A DNA stretch of 64,000 nucleotides from Ctena decussata (taxonomy: Eukaryota > Mollusca > Bivalvia > Lucinida > Lucinidae): positions 66,686,123 through 66,750,122 of the forward strand of contig OZ022503.1 of NCBI GenBank assembly GCA_963989385.1, read 5' to 3'. Each line of letters begins with the position of its first letter. Position 1 is the first letter of the stretch. Both the position numbers and the translations under genes were made by a program. Below the pieces are notes generated by a model. It made no database searches. It saw nothing but the letters and a program-made list of their open reading frames with translations, and was not told the DNA's origin. Positions 10,690-20,823 of the stretch are shown here, in pieces.

Positions 10690-12260
10690 TTATGGTAAAT
10701 GATACTTATTGTTAATGGCTGTTGACGACCGAGCTGTTACTGCTGTAGATTGTCTCGGTCGGCAGCCACTTTAACATATATGGTAACTGATTGTCAGTGT
10801 TAGAGTAAGATGTTTTTTGTGTGCTTTATTGAACGTTGCAACTTTTTTGCGAAAATAATATTGAGTAGGCACAACTTTTAAATTCCAAAGCTCAAATACC
10901 AGAAGGTGACTTTCAGCTGTACTTGTGATAAGATGAAAATGTAGTATGAAGATTTTAAAGAAAAAAAAAACTATTCTTTGGATAAAAACTTTGCTCAGGT
11001 GTCGGTAGTGACCTTAAATGACGAAAGTAACTCACGCTAGAAAATCACATATGCCACTATACAAACAAAAATATATATATTTTTCTTTCCTTTTTTTTAA
11101 TCCATATTAGATTTCAGCTGAATTTCACACGTCTTTTACAAAATATGGCAGTGCCGTTTTCAACCACCTCTGAATATGTCAAATTAGACTAAATGGGGCA
11201 TTATTTTTTTCAAATAAGCCGCGAAACCAACAAAGTGGTTGTGCACCCAGCGCAGACTCAGATCAGCCTGGCCATCCGCCCAGTCTGATCAGAGTCTTCA
11301 CTGCCCGCATGGAGGTAGCTTAGACCCTTAGCTGCTCTTTATGCGCTTAGCTAAGGGTCTGATCAGACTGGGTGGATGCCCTGGCTGATCTGAGTCTGTG
11401 CTGGGCGCACAACCTCTTTGTTGGTTTTCTCGTGTCGCGGCTCTTATGTCTTATTACAAAAGAAATTTGAATCTAAGCGGAAAGAATTCGGACTTATTCA
11501 GATGTTTGCGACGTTGCATTAATTGCGGGATGACTGTCGATGGAAAGGAAATTAAACTCCAATTTTGAAATCAAGTCTTCAAAAATCCTAACTTTATCAT
11601 ATAATTGAGCTACGTGAAATTGTGCCAACACATCACGACCTCACAATGCTAAGATCATCAGCCTGCGCATCCTTACAGTCAGTTTCATACATGAACATAT
11701 TGAGCATGCAAACAACAACTCTTGTGATTAGACTGCGAGCCTTCGTACGTTGCTAATGACGCACGGTTGCTTTTTCTACCGCCGACCGAAGTTAGCAATG
11801 ACGTGCCTGCACAAAAAGAACTTAGAGTGGGAGGGTGTCTTTTACCATGACTGACATACAAAGGCAGCATTCTTGCGAAAGGCAACTCCTTATTCTCTCT
11901 TACTTGATACATGGACTTGTTTGCTATAAGAATGCGGTGTTTAAAAAACAACAAAAAACTTGGCAACCTATGCTTGCCAAAAGTCGACAATTTGAGTCTA
12001 AAACCTTAGTTGCTCTGTGGTAACCTTATAGGTATTCCTAAATACCGTATTTCTTCGGTTATAAGACAGGGGGTTCTCTTACAAATCTCACAAAACACTA
12101 CCAAAAATCTAGATCCGTCTTATAAGACTTTTGGAATTGTTTTGGAGGAGAATACCCATCTCATAGCAGAATTTCATAAGACTGATTTAGATATTTGGGG
12201 ACGTTATAGAAATGGATAGAAATATCGTTTATAGCCAAGTAGGTACGGTGTTTGTCTAAA
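10690..12260. other. No gene recognised
   Basis: Contains family A copy A3; otherwise AT-rich sequence. Around 12046-12130 are GGTTATAAGACAGGG and TCTTATAAGACTTTTGG motifs that may be a decayed MITE, but no second terminus was found. Confidence 0.45.
11218..11443. repeat. Family A foldback MITE, copy A3
   Basis: Left end shortened (GCCGCGAAACCAACAAAGTGG), right end complete (TCTCGTGTCGCGGCTC). The arms pair across the ACCCTTAGCTGCTCTTTATG loop. Confidence 0.92.
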
Positions 12261-12261
12261 C

Positions 12262-12410
12262 ACGCAGATGGGCCTCGTTAGGTCAGAAGGTTTAGCGCTG
12301 GCCTGCTTATCTAGCATTTCCGGGTTTGATTCCCGCTGAAATCTTTTCAACCGTAAACGGGATTCCAGTACACGCAACCTTTCATGATCACCCTCCGATC
12401 TCCCTAATAT
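12262..12410 (+). repeat. SINE family P, copy P2
   Basis: GGTCAGAAGGTTTAGCGC (A-box region), GGGTTTGATTCCCGC (B-box), then GAAATCTTTTCAACCGTAAA..GGGATTCCAGTACACGC..CCTTTCATGATCA. Confidence 0.65.
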
Positions 12411-12489
12411 AACTGAAATACTGTTGAAAAGAACATTAAAGTGCAAGCCATCCTTCTATCTACGCATGCATAGCTTAATGTGGTGGCAT

Positions 12490-12821
12490 CACAGGGTATA
12501 ATCGATTCCGCTAATTTTCGCTTCCTGCAGAGACTGTACATCATATTTGGCTTCCGCCGAGACTGTCCGCGAGCTCTTGCTTCCTGCCGAGACGTCTGTA
12601 CATGATAAATGGCTTCCTGCAGAGACTGTCCGCGTGATTCTGCTTCCTGCCGAGGTTCTCGGCAGGAAGCAGAATCACGCGGACAGTCTCGGCAGGAAGC
12701 CATTTTACGAGGACAGCAGTCTCTGCAGGAAGCAAGAGTTCGCGACAGTCTCGGCGGAAGCCAAATATGACGTACAGTCTCTGCAGGAAGCGAAAATTGG
12801 CGGAATCGATTATACCCTGTG
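12490..12821. mobile_element. 332-bp foldback of about 30-bp iterons, with 5-bp target duplication
   Basis: Begins CACAGGGTATAATCGATTCC and ends with the exact complement; flanked by GGCAT on both sides (12485-12489, 12822-12826). Each arm consists of five copies of GCTTCCTGC(C/A)GAGACTGT, starting at 12520, 12550, 12579, 12612 and 12642 on the left, mirrored on the right; the symmetry axis is near 12656. The overlapping open frames on both strands are by-products of the repeat. Confidence 0.9.
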
Positions 12822-13274
12822 GGCATTGTTATTGTGTTCGATCACATTAACAAAAGTCCTTAAAACGTGACCGATTGTAAGACTGACACTTTACAAAGCC
12901 ACACAAAGCGGTAATGAAGTGAATGCAAATGAACAGTTGATATCATCCGGTGACGCAGACGATAACATTCTGTGATGTGTTTTCGTCGATACCATGGTGA
13001 CGAAATACCGTAATGGTCCTCAATATTGTGACAGAATAACTCTTTCGCATACGGGTACGGTTCTCGCAAACTGTGACATGATGGGTCAATAACTTCAGAA
13101 AATTAAGGTATATGGGTACACCACAATGCTATTCCGCCATTATTGCATAACGGGACAATTTTTATGACTACCTGTTTGCTTTCATGGGCAACGAAACCCC
13201 TAAAAACTAGGGTCTACTCTATTGAGAAAGGAGGCAATAATTAAACGGCAGAAGTGCTTCCCCTGAAACTCATT

Positions 13275-13421
13275 GGTTCGAGGTTATAAAACTTGAGAAT
13301 AATCTCAAACTCAAAATAAAGCACACTGAGTGGCTGCTTCCGAGCATGTGCTCGGAAGCAGCCAATCAGCGTGCTTAATTTTGAGTTTGAGAATGTACTC
13401 AAGTGTTATAACCTCGGGGCC
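13275..13421. repeat. Family E foldback, copy E1
   Basis: GGTTCGAGGTTATAAAACTT ... TATAACCTCGGGGCC, arms pairing through CTCAAACTCAAAAT and a centre of GCTTCCGAGCATGTGCTCGGAAGC. Confidence 0.92.
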
Positions 13422-13424
13422 TTA

Positions 13425-14290
13425 TTTCATCAACTTGACCATTTTCGGATGCCCTAACAACTACCGAGCGTAAAAGCAGAAAATGAATTCTTTTAGTAAA
13501 TGTAGCAAGTAGCTGGGTATAAAATCAGATATATGTGAGCAAAGGAGAAAAACTGAATAGAGCAAATCATGCTCTGAAAAAGCAGAAAAGGAGAAAAATG
13601 CGAAGTAAAAGCAAAAAGGTAATAATTATTTCTTTAGGCCTACATAATATAATTGATTTCACAAAGACCTCAATACATTTTTTTAGTAAATATAACACCT
13701 TTCCTGCAAACTGAGGCTATTGTAGACCTAAGACCCTTCAAAACTTAAATCAGCAAAGGAAATACGTTGTGTTGCGTTTTATAACGCCGCTAGACTCAAG
13801 CCCAAATTGTCTGCGGGACTGCTATTTTCTGATAAAAAATGTCGAAATTTCAAAGAACTAACGATTGCAAAACAAAAATTTTGATTGGCCTTAAATAACT
13901 TCTCTCTCTCTGATTTTACATGTTCAGCCTCTGAATTAAGAATGAAAATGATAACAACAACAACATCCCTTTTCAGCCGATGACAGCCGCTGATGTTTTC
14001 CAAGTATTCAACTTTTGTGTACCGCATTTATTATTCTGTGAAACGATATTTTTTAAGAAACCCTACCCTCCCCACACGCCTTCCACCCACCCCAGTAATC
14101 CAGTAATAGTTTATGGGAGACAGATTTAAAAAAGTCATTGTGACTTTCTTCTGAATCCCTTTTGTATGAATAGTTTATGTCCATGAAATGTATTTGTTTG
14201 TATGTGAGAAATTTGTACAAATAAATAAAGTTTAAACTAATCCAGTAATTTATTACTGACCGTTCCAAGGCGGTGCTTCTGGCGTGATTT
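13425..14290. other. No recognised feature
   Basis: AT-rich DNA with short open frames only. Confidence 0.5.
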
Positions 14291-14296
14291 ATTACT

Positions 14297-14497
14297 AGGG
14301 GAGAGTCGGGTAACTTCGGACAGCGGGGTAAATTCGAACAGTGACGCTGTTTCCCTTATATATGTCAGTTGTTTGGAATTAAAAAAATTTCCGGGCAAAC
14401 AGTGAAAATCCTGATGAGACGGCTCATCTGGATTTTTACTGTTTGCCATGGTATGTCCGAATTTACCCGCCTGTCCGAAGTTACCCGACTCTCCCCT
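14297..14497. repeat. Family C foldback, copy C3 (GGGGAGAGTCGGG subfamily)
   Basis: GGGGAGAGTCGGGTAACTTC at the left, GTTACCCGACTCTCCCC at the right; hairpin tip GATGAGACGGCTCATC. Confidence 0.9.
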
Positions 14498-14662
14498 ATT
14501 AATGTCCTTGTTTGTCGCCTTTTTATCAGTCTTCGACTTTTTTGTACATTATTTGGGCTAGCCTCGCGTCCATCTGATGGAAACTAGTTGACATCTTGGT
14601 TTTAAGCCTGTCTTGTATTGACTTGTGCGGCTTCTTTATTGTTCCCCTTTTCAATACTAGTA

Positions 14663-14862
14663 TAAGGGAGAGTCGGGTAAATTCGGACAGCGGGTAAATT
14701 CGGATAGTGACATTGTTTCCTTTATATGTCAGTTGTTTGGAATTAAAAACATAATAACTGACCAAACACTAAAATCCTGATGAGCCGTCTCATCTGGATT
14801 TTCACTGTTTGCAATGGTATGTCCGAATTTACCCGCCTGTCCGAAGTTACCCGACTCTCCCC
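14663..14862. repeat. Family C foldback, copy C4
   Basis: AGGGAGAGTCGGGTAAATTC at the left, TTACCCGACTCTCCCCT at the right. Its right half lies within the 171-bp tandem duplication that follows. Confidence 0.9.
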
Positions 14863-15123
14863 TAGGTGTTAATGGTAGGATGTGGAAATCGATTATGTCG
14901 GGTTCCTGTCCATTGCCTTCTCTTTTACTTTATCATATGACGTCGCATCTGAGAGCCGTCTCATCTGGATTTTCACTGTTTGCAATGGTATGTCCGAATT
15001 TACCCGCCTGTCCGAAGTTACCCGACTCTCCCCTAGGTGTTAATGGTAGGATGTGGAAATCGATTATGTCGGGTTCCTGTCCATTGCCTTCTCTTTTACT
15101 TTATCATATGACGTCGCATCTGA
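14782..15123 (+). repeat. Exact 171-bp tandem duplication (two units)
   Basis: Unit GAGCCGTCTCATCTGG...GACGTCGCATCTGA occurs at 14782-14952 and again at 14953-15123 with no difference that I can see. The unit joins the right half of C foldback C4 to 90 bp of flanking unique sequence, so it is a local duplication, not a transposition. It creates a spurious repeated reading frame. Confidence 0.95.
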
Positions 15124-15189
15124 GAGTGTTATAAAGCCATGCATTAAAAACAATAATAAGCTACATATAGTGGATTAAATATGTATATG

Positions 15190-15440
15190 CAATTTGCGCC
15201 GTAACGTTATGCGTTGATGTCCATAAAACTTCGCGTTTTCTAATGGCGAAACAGTGACGTTTTAGTGCAAAATTTGCCAATAAAATGCAATTTCAGAGTC
15301 ACATGATAAACAAAATCTTGCATTTGTGCTGCTGTATTATTAAATTTACTAAACTCGTTGGGGAAAACCGATAAGATGCTCGGCATAGCCTCGCACCTTA
15401 TCTTTTTCTCCCAACTCGTTTAATAAATTCAGTTAAGGAA
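15190..15440 (+). repeat. Repeat S, copy S1
   Basis: CTTCGCGTTTTCTAATGGCG..GTGACGTTTTAGTGC..AATAAAATGCAATTT, then AAACTCGTTGGGGAAAACCG / TCTCCCAACTCGTTT as a hairpin around GATAAGATGC. A probable continuation (TAATACATGAACACTCATGT at 16117) follows the M1 region. Confidence 0.7.
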
Positions 15441-15455
15441 TGAATTTCGTTTTTC

Positions 15456-15569
15456 TGGTGTTTATCGAAGTATAAACTACATTGGGTCGCGTGCAAAGTA
15501 AAAGAACCCTAACGGGTTTATGTAAACTTTGCAAGTGACCAAATGTAGTTTATACTTCTATAAACACCA
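15456..15569. repeat. 114-bp palindrome adjoining M1
   Basis: CTGGTGTTTATCGAAGTATA at the left and TATACTTCTATAAACACCAG at the right, with ACTACATTGGGTCGC / GTGACCAAATGTAGT inside. A separate small foldback ending exactly where M1 begins. Confidence 0.8.
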
Positions 15570-15813
15570 GGGCCTAGTTGTTCAAAGCATCGTTAGCCTA
15601 ACGAGCTCGTTAAGAGGTCAACTCGTTAAGTGTTTTGTGACTTTATAGCCAAATACACTAATATTTTTTGTTGAAAATATGTGAGAAGCTTTTGCATTGC
15701 AAAAGCTTCTCACATTTTTACAACAAAAAATATTGGCATATTTGTGATATTAACGTTTGAAATTTTAACGTCACGTTAACTAACGACGTCGTTAGTTTTG
15801 AACAACTGGGTCC
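15570..15813. repeat. Family M foldback, copy M1
   Basis: GGGCCTAGTTGTTCAAAGC at the left, TTTTGAACAACTGGGTCC at the right; centre GTGAGAAGCTTTTGCATTGC..AAAGCTTCTCAC. CAG occurs at both edges. Confidence 0.85.
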
Positions 15814-16524
15814 AGGCAAATTAAGTTCATAGCTTATATTTACATTCTTTTCTATCTATTGATTGACCACAATTTGCGTTAGGGGATACATGTACAGTTG
15901 AAGTAGAAAAACATTTATACGCAGTTTTTCTACTAACAGCGGAGCAGCGTCAACGACGTCAGAACGTCGCCTACGTCCAATCAGATTGGAGAGAACGATG
16001 GTCAATTTTGACGTCACTTAACTTCATTTAACGCCGCGTGAATCTATGTAATTATTGGAGTATAAATTACATTTTCCATAGGGCTTTTCAATAAATGCAG
16101 TGAGAATGTAAATATTAATACATGAACACTCATGTAACGTCCTCTATTTCAATCCTCTGTGCAGATTGGTCCTAGGACAATAGGGTAAATTTTCTCGGGA
16201 TGCGGTTCATTGAAAGATTTCATCTGACACTGACATACTGAGCCAATCAATCAGTCGGCCTTGACCTACTGAATCAATCATTCAGACAGACAATCTAGAT
16301 AAGGAAGCAGCCCCATACAATAGAGATAATAAAATACAATGCAATTGCTATGTTGCATGCAATATGGTATTATAATTTTCATTCATTATTATAGTTTGAA
16401 TCAAATATATTTACCGTAAAAATCTAAGTATTGGACTGTAAGTTCTAGGCAACTAGTGCAGGTCCAGACCAGACTGGTCCTTTATCAGTGTTGATATAGT
16501 TTGTCATTCTATCTGCATCTTGCG

Positions 16525-16600
16525 CAGTCGGAACACCGCTCGGCCTATTCCGTGAATCAACTGATTCACGGAATTGGCCGAGCGGTGCTGCGATTGAAAC
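16525..16600. repeat. Short palindrome
   Basis: GCACCGCTCGGCC / GGCCGAGCGGTGC with TTCCGTGAATCA / TGATTCACGGAA in the centre; about 76 bp. Confidence 0.8.
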
Positions 16601-16789
16601 CAAACTGTCCCGTTTAAGGAAATAACGGTAATTATTTTAGACATCTCGTTTTATAAGAATCTTTGCGTTAAAGGAGGTCCCAAAACTGTTTGCAAATAAT
16701 GTAGACCATGACATAGGACCCTGTCTTATGTGAAAATATACAGTCAGACATAAGTTAAGCATCACTCCAATTAGTGGAAAGTTAAATTT

Positions 16790-17095
16790 CATATTCAACA
16801 AATCGGCAAAGGACCTGGTATGATAAGGGCCATTTTTGGCCCCCACTCAAATTCTCTTGAAATTGCATGGTTTCTATTGCTTATCATTTGAGCCTATGGG
16901 AACAAACAGAAATAGTATGTTTCACTTTTGTTAATTCTCAGAATACCATGATTTCTGACATGCCTATGTTGGTTCAATAATACGAAGGAAAATTGCAAGA
17001 AAAACTGAGTTTAATCATTTTTCCTTTAAAGAAATAAGTCATTTATAATAGCTTTTGAAAGCTCTTGATAATAGGCTTTTGATGAAATGCTTATA
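16790..17095 (+). repeat. Repeat Q, copy Q1
   Basis: GGACCTGGTATGATAAGGGCC..TTTTGGCCCC through TTTCTGACATGCCTATG to AGCTTTTGAAAGCTCTTGAT; matches 63345-63605 in reverse. Confidence 0.7.
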
Positions 17096-17376
17096 TGTTG
17101 GGTACCACGACTAATTACTTGTGCACTGCACACGGCCTGTAAAGGTACCCCACCCACTCAAGTTTGCAAGTCAAGAGACACTAACCAAAATATTCCTACA
17201 GATCAAAATGAAATGTGCACCAAATTATTCCTTGTGTTCATACTAAGAAAATGAATACCCACTACATATGTTTATTTTGTCTATCAGCGGAGATATGGGC
17301 GTTTTTGTGTTGAGAAAACAGGGAAAATGTTCCGAACGCTGCCAGTTTGGTAACAAAAAGTTAAAAATAAACATTA

Positions 17377-17535
17377 AGCCCGGTCTCCAGCACATTTAAT
17401 ATTTTCATGGCATGTAAATATATCAAAATTATGTCCGCATATAAAATATAAAATGTATTGGAGGCCGGGCTCATATATTTTGAAAGCCGCGAAGGCTACC
17501 AAATTCGTCCTCATCCAAAAGACTGGGACCAGACA
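17377..17535 (+). repeat. Repeat R, copy R1
   Basis: AGCCCGGTCTCCAGCACATT ... GTATTGGAGGCCGGGCTCA, then TATATTTTGAAAGCCGCGAA. Self-complementary ends. Confidence 0.75.
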
Positions 17536-17538
17536 CAA

Positions 17539-17857
17539 CCCAGCAGGCATATACAGTTTAGTCAACATTATTGAGCCGCGACACGAGAAAACCAACAATG
17601 TGGTTGTGCGCCCAGTGCACACTCAGATCAGCCTGAGCATCTTCCCAGTCCGCTCAGACTCTTCGCTTTGCTCTTAAAAGGTAGCTAAGGGTCTGAGCTA
17701 CCACCATGCGGACAGCGGAGCCTCTGAGCAGACTGGGTGGATGCCTAGGCTGATCTGAGTCTGCAGTGGGCGCACAAAACCACTTTATTGGTTTTCTCGT
17801 ATCGCGGCTCATATCAGCGTTGACTCAATGTTGTTTCTATGTTGTGTGCTTGTTGGG
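17539..17857. repeat. Repeat T, copy T1 (CCCAGCAGGC ends; hosts A4)
   Basis: CCCAGCAGGCATATACAG...GTCAACATT, then family A copy A4, then GCGTTGACTCAATGTTG...GTGTGCTTGTTGGG. Confidence 0.65.
17573..17810. repeat. Family A foldback MITE, copy A4, nested in repeat T
   Basis: Ends GAGCCGCGACACGAG and CTCGTATCGCGGCTC. It lies inside a CCCAGCAGGC-ended repeat (17539-17857), splitting its GTCAACATT / GCGTTGACTCAATG core, so it inserted later than that repeat. Confidence 0.93.
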
Positions 17858-17897
17858 AAGCTATAACAACAAATAGATAGTCTCTCCCTCGCAAAGA

Positions 17898-18145
17898 GGG
17901 GATGGTCGGGTGGTGCAATCGTGGTGCGAATAACTCCCAGTGCCGGGGCGTCCTACTGATTTGGATAATAGTAGGGCAAGGTCCTACTGTGCTTGCAGTA
18001 GGTGCGGGTGGGGTTTGTTTGGAATTTTCTTTCTCTCGTCTGTCATTTCTTTCTTCTTTCTCCCTTCCTCCTCTGGGAGACGGCCTGATATAGACTGAAA
18101 TACTATCTCAAAGGGCCGTTAAACCCAAACCAACCAACCAAATCC
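17898..18145 (+). repeat. SINE family U, copy U1, with ACCA tail
   Basis: GGGATGGTCGGGTGGTGCAA, TGCCGGGGCGTCCTACTGAT, CTACTGTGCTTGCAGTAGG, then GACGGCCTGATATAGACTG and GGGCCGTTAAACCCAAACCA ending in (ACCA)n. Confidence 0.75.
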
Positions 18146-18398
18146 GTCGCAAGAAACATTTAATGGTGGATACTAACATGGAGTAAATATGTATTATGTT
18201 ATGTATAATGCATGATGTGCGTGTCGATGTATAATAGTGTCCCTTTCTCCCCAAATCACCGCATTATAATACATTACATCTAGATTTATTCGAATTTTGA
18301 ATTTCAGAACGAAGTAACATTACCATTGTTTGTTTCGTATTTCCAAGGGTTCCGGCGCCCAGGGAAGCAAACATGAAATCACCGAAGCTGTCATCCTA

Positions 18399-18620
18399 GG
18401 GTCGTATTCATAAAATGACTTAAGTGGTTGCTATGCTGTTGCTAAGGCTGGATTTCTATGAAGGAGATTTCCCACAACTACGATATTTGCTCTGGAGGAA
18501 CAGTCTTTTTCAGACTGTTCCTTCAGAGCAAATTTCATAGTTGTACGGAATCTCCTTCACAGAAATTTAGCCTTAGCAACAACATAGCAACAACTTAAGT
18601 GGTTTTATAAATACGACACC
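18399..18620. repeat. Family B foldback, copy B1
   Basis: Hairpin of about 105-base arms: GGGTCGTATTCATAAAATGA, then CTTAAGTGGTTGCTATG and GGAGGAACAGTCT, with the mirror AGACTGTTCC..GCTATG..AACAACTTAAG..ATACGAC. The loop is only a few T residues. Confidence 0.92.
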
Positions 18621-18624
18621 TGAG

Positions 18625-19240
18625 GAGCTTACGAACACTCAGGCAGGCACTTAACTGTTTCCGTATGCCATAAAACACCTCGTTTTGTTGTACGACCTAA
18701 TTGTTTCATTCTTTTGGTCTTAATTTATAACAAGCAGGTTCTTCTGGCGCCCGTTTTCTATACCCAGTTTTTGTAAATGATTATATCTATTTTTTTTTTT
18801 TTTTAACTTACTGTAATATCATTTTCGCATGATGTTTCGTTTGTATTCCGTACTATTTCCTTTCATCTAATCTATTTTCAGTTTATTAAGTGTATAAAGA
18901 GACATTGATTACTTCCGTCTTTATATCTTAAATCATTAGTGCCTACGTGCATCATATTACATATCAAAAACTGTGCAAACCTAACGAGTATATATTTCAC
19001 AATTATCTAAACCATATATGAACTCCACTAATAATTACATTTCATCATTTCATCAACAGTAGAAGAGAACTGGCTTACATGCACTCCGCACCCCAACCCC
19101 ACTCCCGCTCACCCTGAAATTAATTTTGCAAATGTTCCATTTCGATTATAAAAATGTCACAACACAAAGTAAACTTGTTTCTGCTTAAAGTATTTGTGTG
19201 TGTGTCTTTTTTCCCCTTGAACATATCCATACCCCCAGCA
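18625..19240. other. No recognised feature
   Basis: AT-rich sequence with a T-tract at 18791-18804; no coding signal. Confidence 0.5.
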
Positions 19241-19245
19241 GATTT

Positions 19246-19400
19246 GACAAAAATTACGAAGTTGGGCGCCTTTGCGGCCTTCAAAATATATCAGCCCGGT
19301 CTGCAGCACATTTTATATTTTGTAAACAGACAAAGTTCTGACATGATAACGAGCCATGAAAATAATAAATGGGCTGGAGGCCGGGCTCTATGTTGAAACC
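19246..19400 (-). repeat. Repeat R, copy R2
   Basis: Reverse of R1: GCGGCCTTCAAAATATATCA, AGCCCGGTCTGCAGCACATT and GGCTGGAGGCCGGGCTC. Confidence 0.75.
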
Positions 19401-19454
19401 AAACTTGCAGCTTTTGAAATAGCTTCCTGGTTATCTCAACATAAAATAATGTCA

Positions 19455-19588
19455 ATAGGATCAAGTCAGGTAAATTCGGATAGTGACAGTGTTTCCTTAG
19501 TATGTCAGTTGTCTCATCTGGATTTTCACTGTTTGCAATGGTTTGTCGAATTTACCCGCTGTCCGAATCTTCCAAACTCGACCCTATC
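19455..19588. repeat. Family C foldback, copy C5 (centre deleted)
   Basis: AGGATCAAGTCAGGTAAATT to AAACTCGACCCTA, with most of the left inner arm missing. Confidence 0.75.
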
Positions 19589-20094
19589 TCCACTCATAGA
19601 CAAAATAAACATATGATGTGGGAATTTATTGTCTTAGTACTCACGGAATATATTTGGTACACATTTTATTTTGATTTGTTGGATTTTTTTTCGGTTAGCG
19701 TCTCTGGGCCTGCACATTGATTGGGTGGGTTAGCTGGACATACATTGTGCAGTGTACAGCTAGTTGCCTGTGCGACCCTGCTCATTCTCTTATAACAAAG
19801 AGCCTTTAACCGGTATTATAATTGTCTTATCCCTTTTAAGTGAAAACTATTATTTTTTTTTTCTTGCATTTTTTTCTTACCATTATAGGCATGTCAGAAG
19901 TCAAGCTTTTTTATGAGAATTCAAAAAAGCGCTCAAAAGCGCATTGGATGAAGGTGATAAAACTTAATTGAGTATAACTTGAAATTTTTAAAATCGACCT
20001 ATAATTTTCTGTTTAAAATTTCAGCAGCCATATCAAGTTCTGTCATCTGAAGAAGTATAAGAAATACATGTATGATAGAAAAATAAAGATAATT

Positions 20095-20345
20095 GAGCCG
20101 CGACACGAGAAAACCAACAATGTGGTTGTGCGCCCTTCGCAGACTCAGATCAGCCTGGACATCCGCCAAATTTGCCCACACTCTTCGTGAAGTGCTCAAA
20201 AGGTAGCTTAGGGACTTAGGGCTTAGGGACTAAGCTACCTCCATGCGGACAGCGAAGACTCTGATCAGACTGGGCGGATGCCCAGGCTGATCTGAGTCTG
20301 CGCTGGGCGCACAACCACATTGTTGGTTTTCTCGTGTCGCGGCTC
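20095..20345. repeat. Family A foldback MITE, copy A5 (expanded loop)
   Basis: Complete termini at both ends. The central loop has an extra repeat of TTAGGGACTTAGGGCTTAGG, making it about 15 bp longer than other copies. Confidence 0.93.
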
Positions 20346-20536
20346 ATATGTCATTAGTTGGTCTGTCTGCAACCAGGCATGATATGATAACTCGTGTGAG
20401 GGAAAAGCGTCTCAATATTTTTCTTGGCAAAAATGTCTGATTATTTTATATCTTTTTTATTTCAAGACAATATTTCTATATTAAAAATACATTGGGAAAT
20501 TGCAAACGGACATTAAACGGTTAGACACTTGTATTT

Positions 20537-20772
20537 GAGCCGCGACACGACAAAACCAACAAAGTGGCTGTGCGCCCAGCGCAGACTCAGATCAGCCTGG
20601 GCATCCGCCCAGGCTGATCAGAGTCTTCGCTGTCCGCATGGAGGAAGCTTAGACCCTTAGCTACCCTTTAAGCGCTTAGTGAAAGGTCTGATCAGACTAA
20701 GTGGATGCTGAGGCGGATCTGAGTCTGCGCTGGGCGCACAACCACTTTGTTGGTTTTCTCGTGTGACGGCTC
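20537..20772. repeat. Family A foldback MITE, copy A6
   Basis: Complete copy (GAGCCGCGACACGAC ... CTCGTGTGACGGCTC), 190 bp from copy A5 and about 50 bp before the 4-kb inverted-terminus element. Confidence 0.93.
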
Positions 20773-20823
20773 ATTTGTAATCAAATAAGGCTACATAGTA
20801 TGTTAAAATCTTGATAATATGTA

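Noticed and set aside
12520..12790. CRISPR-like array of about 30-bp spaced repeats
   Set aside because: The repeats are mirrored around a central axis, spacers are not unique-length foreign sequences, the host is eukaryotic, and the block has transposon-type target duplication.
12404..12870. Overlapping open frames on both strands, up to 140 residues, with repeated L-P-A-E-T-V-R wording
   Set aside because: They are the translation of the 30-bp iterons of the palindromic element; symmetry makes both strands open. No start context or homology.
14814..15134. 106-codon frame with two identical halves
   Set aside because: The product of the exact 171-bp DNA duplication crossing a foldback element, not a repeat protein.
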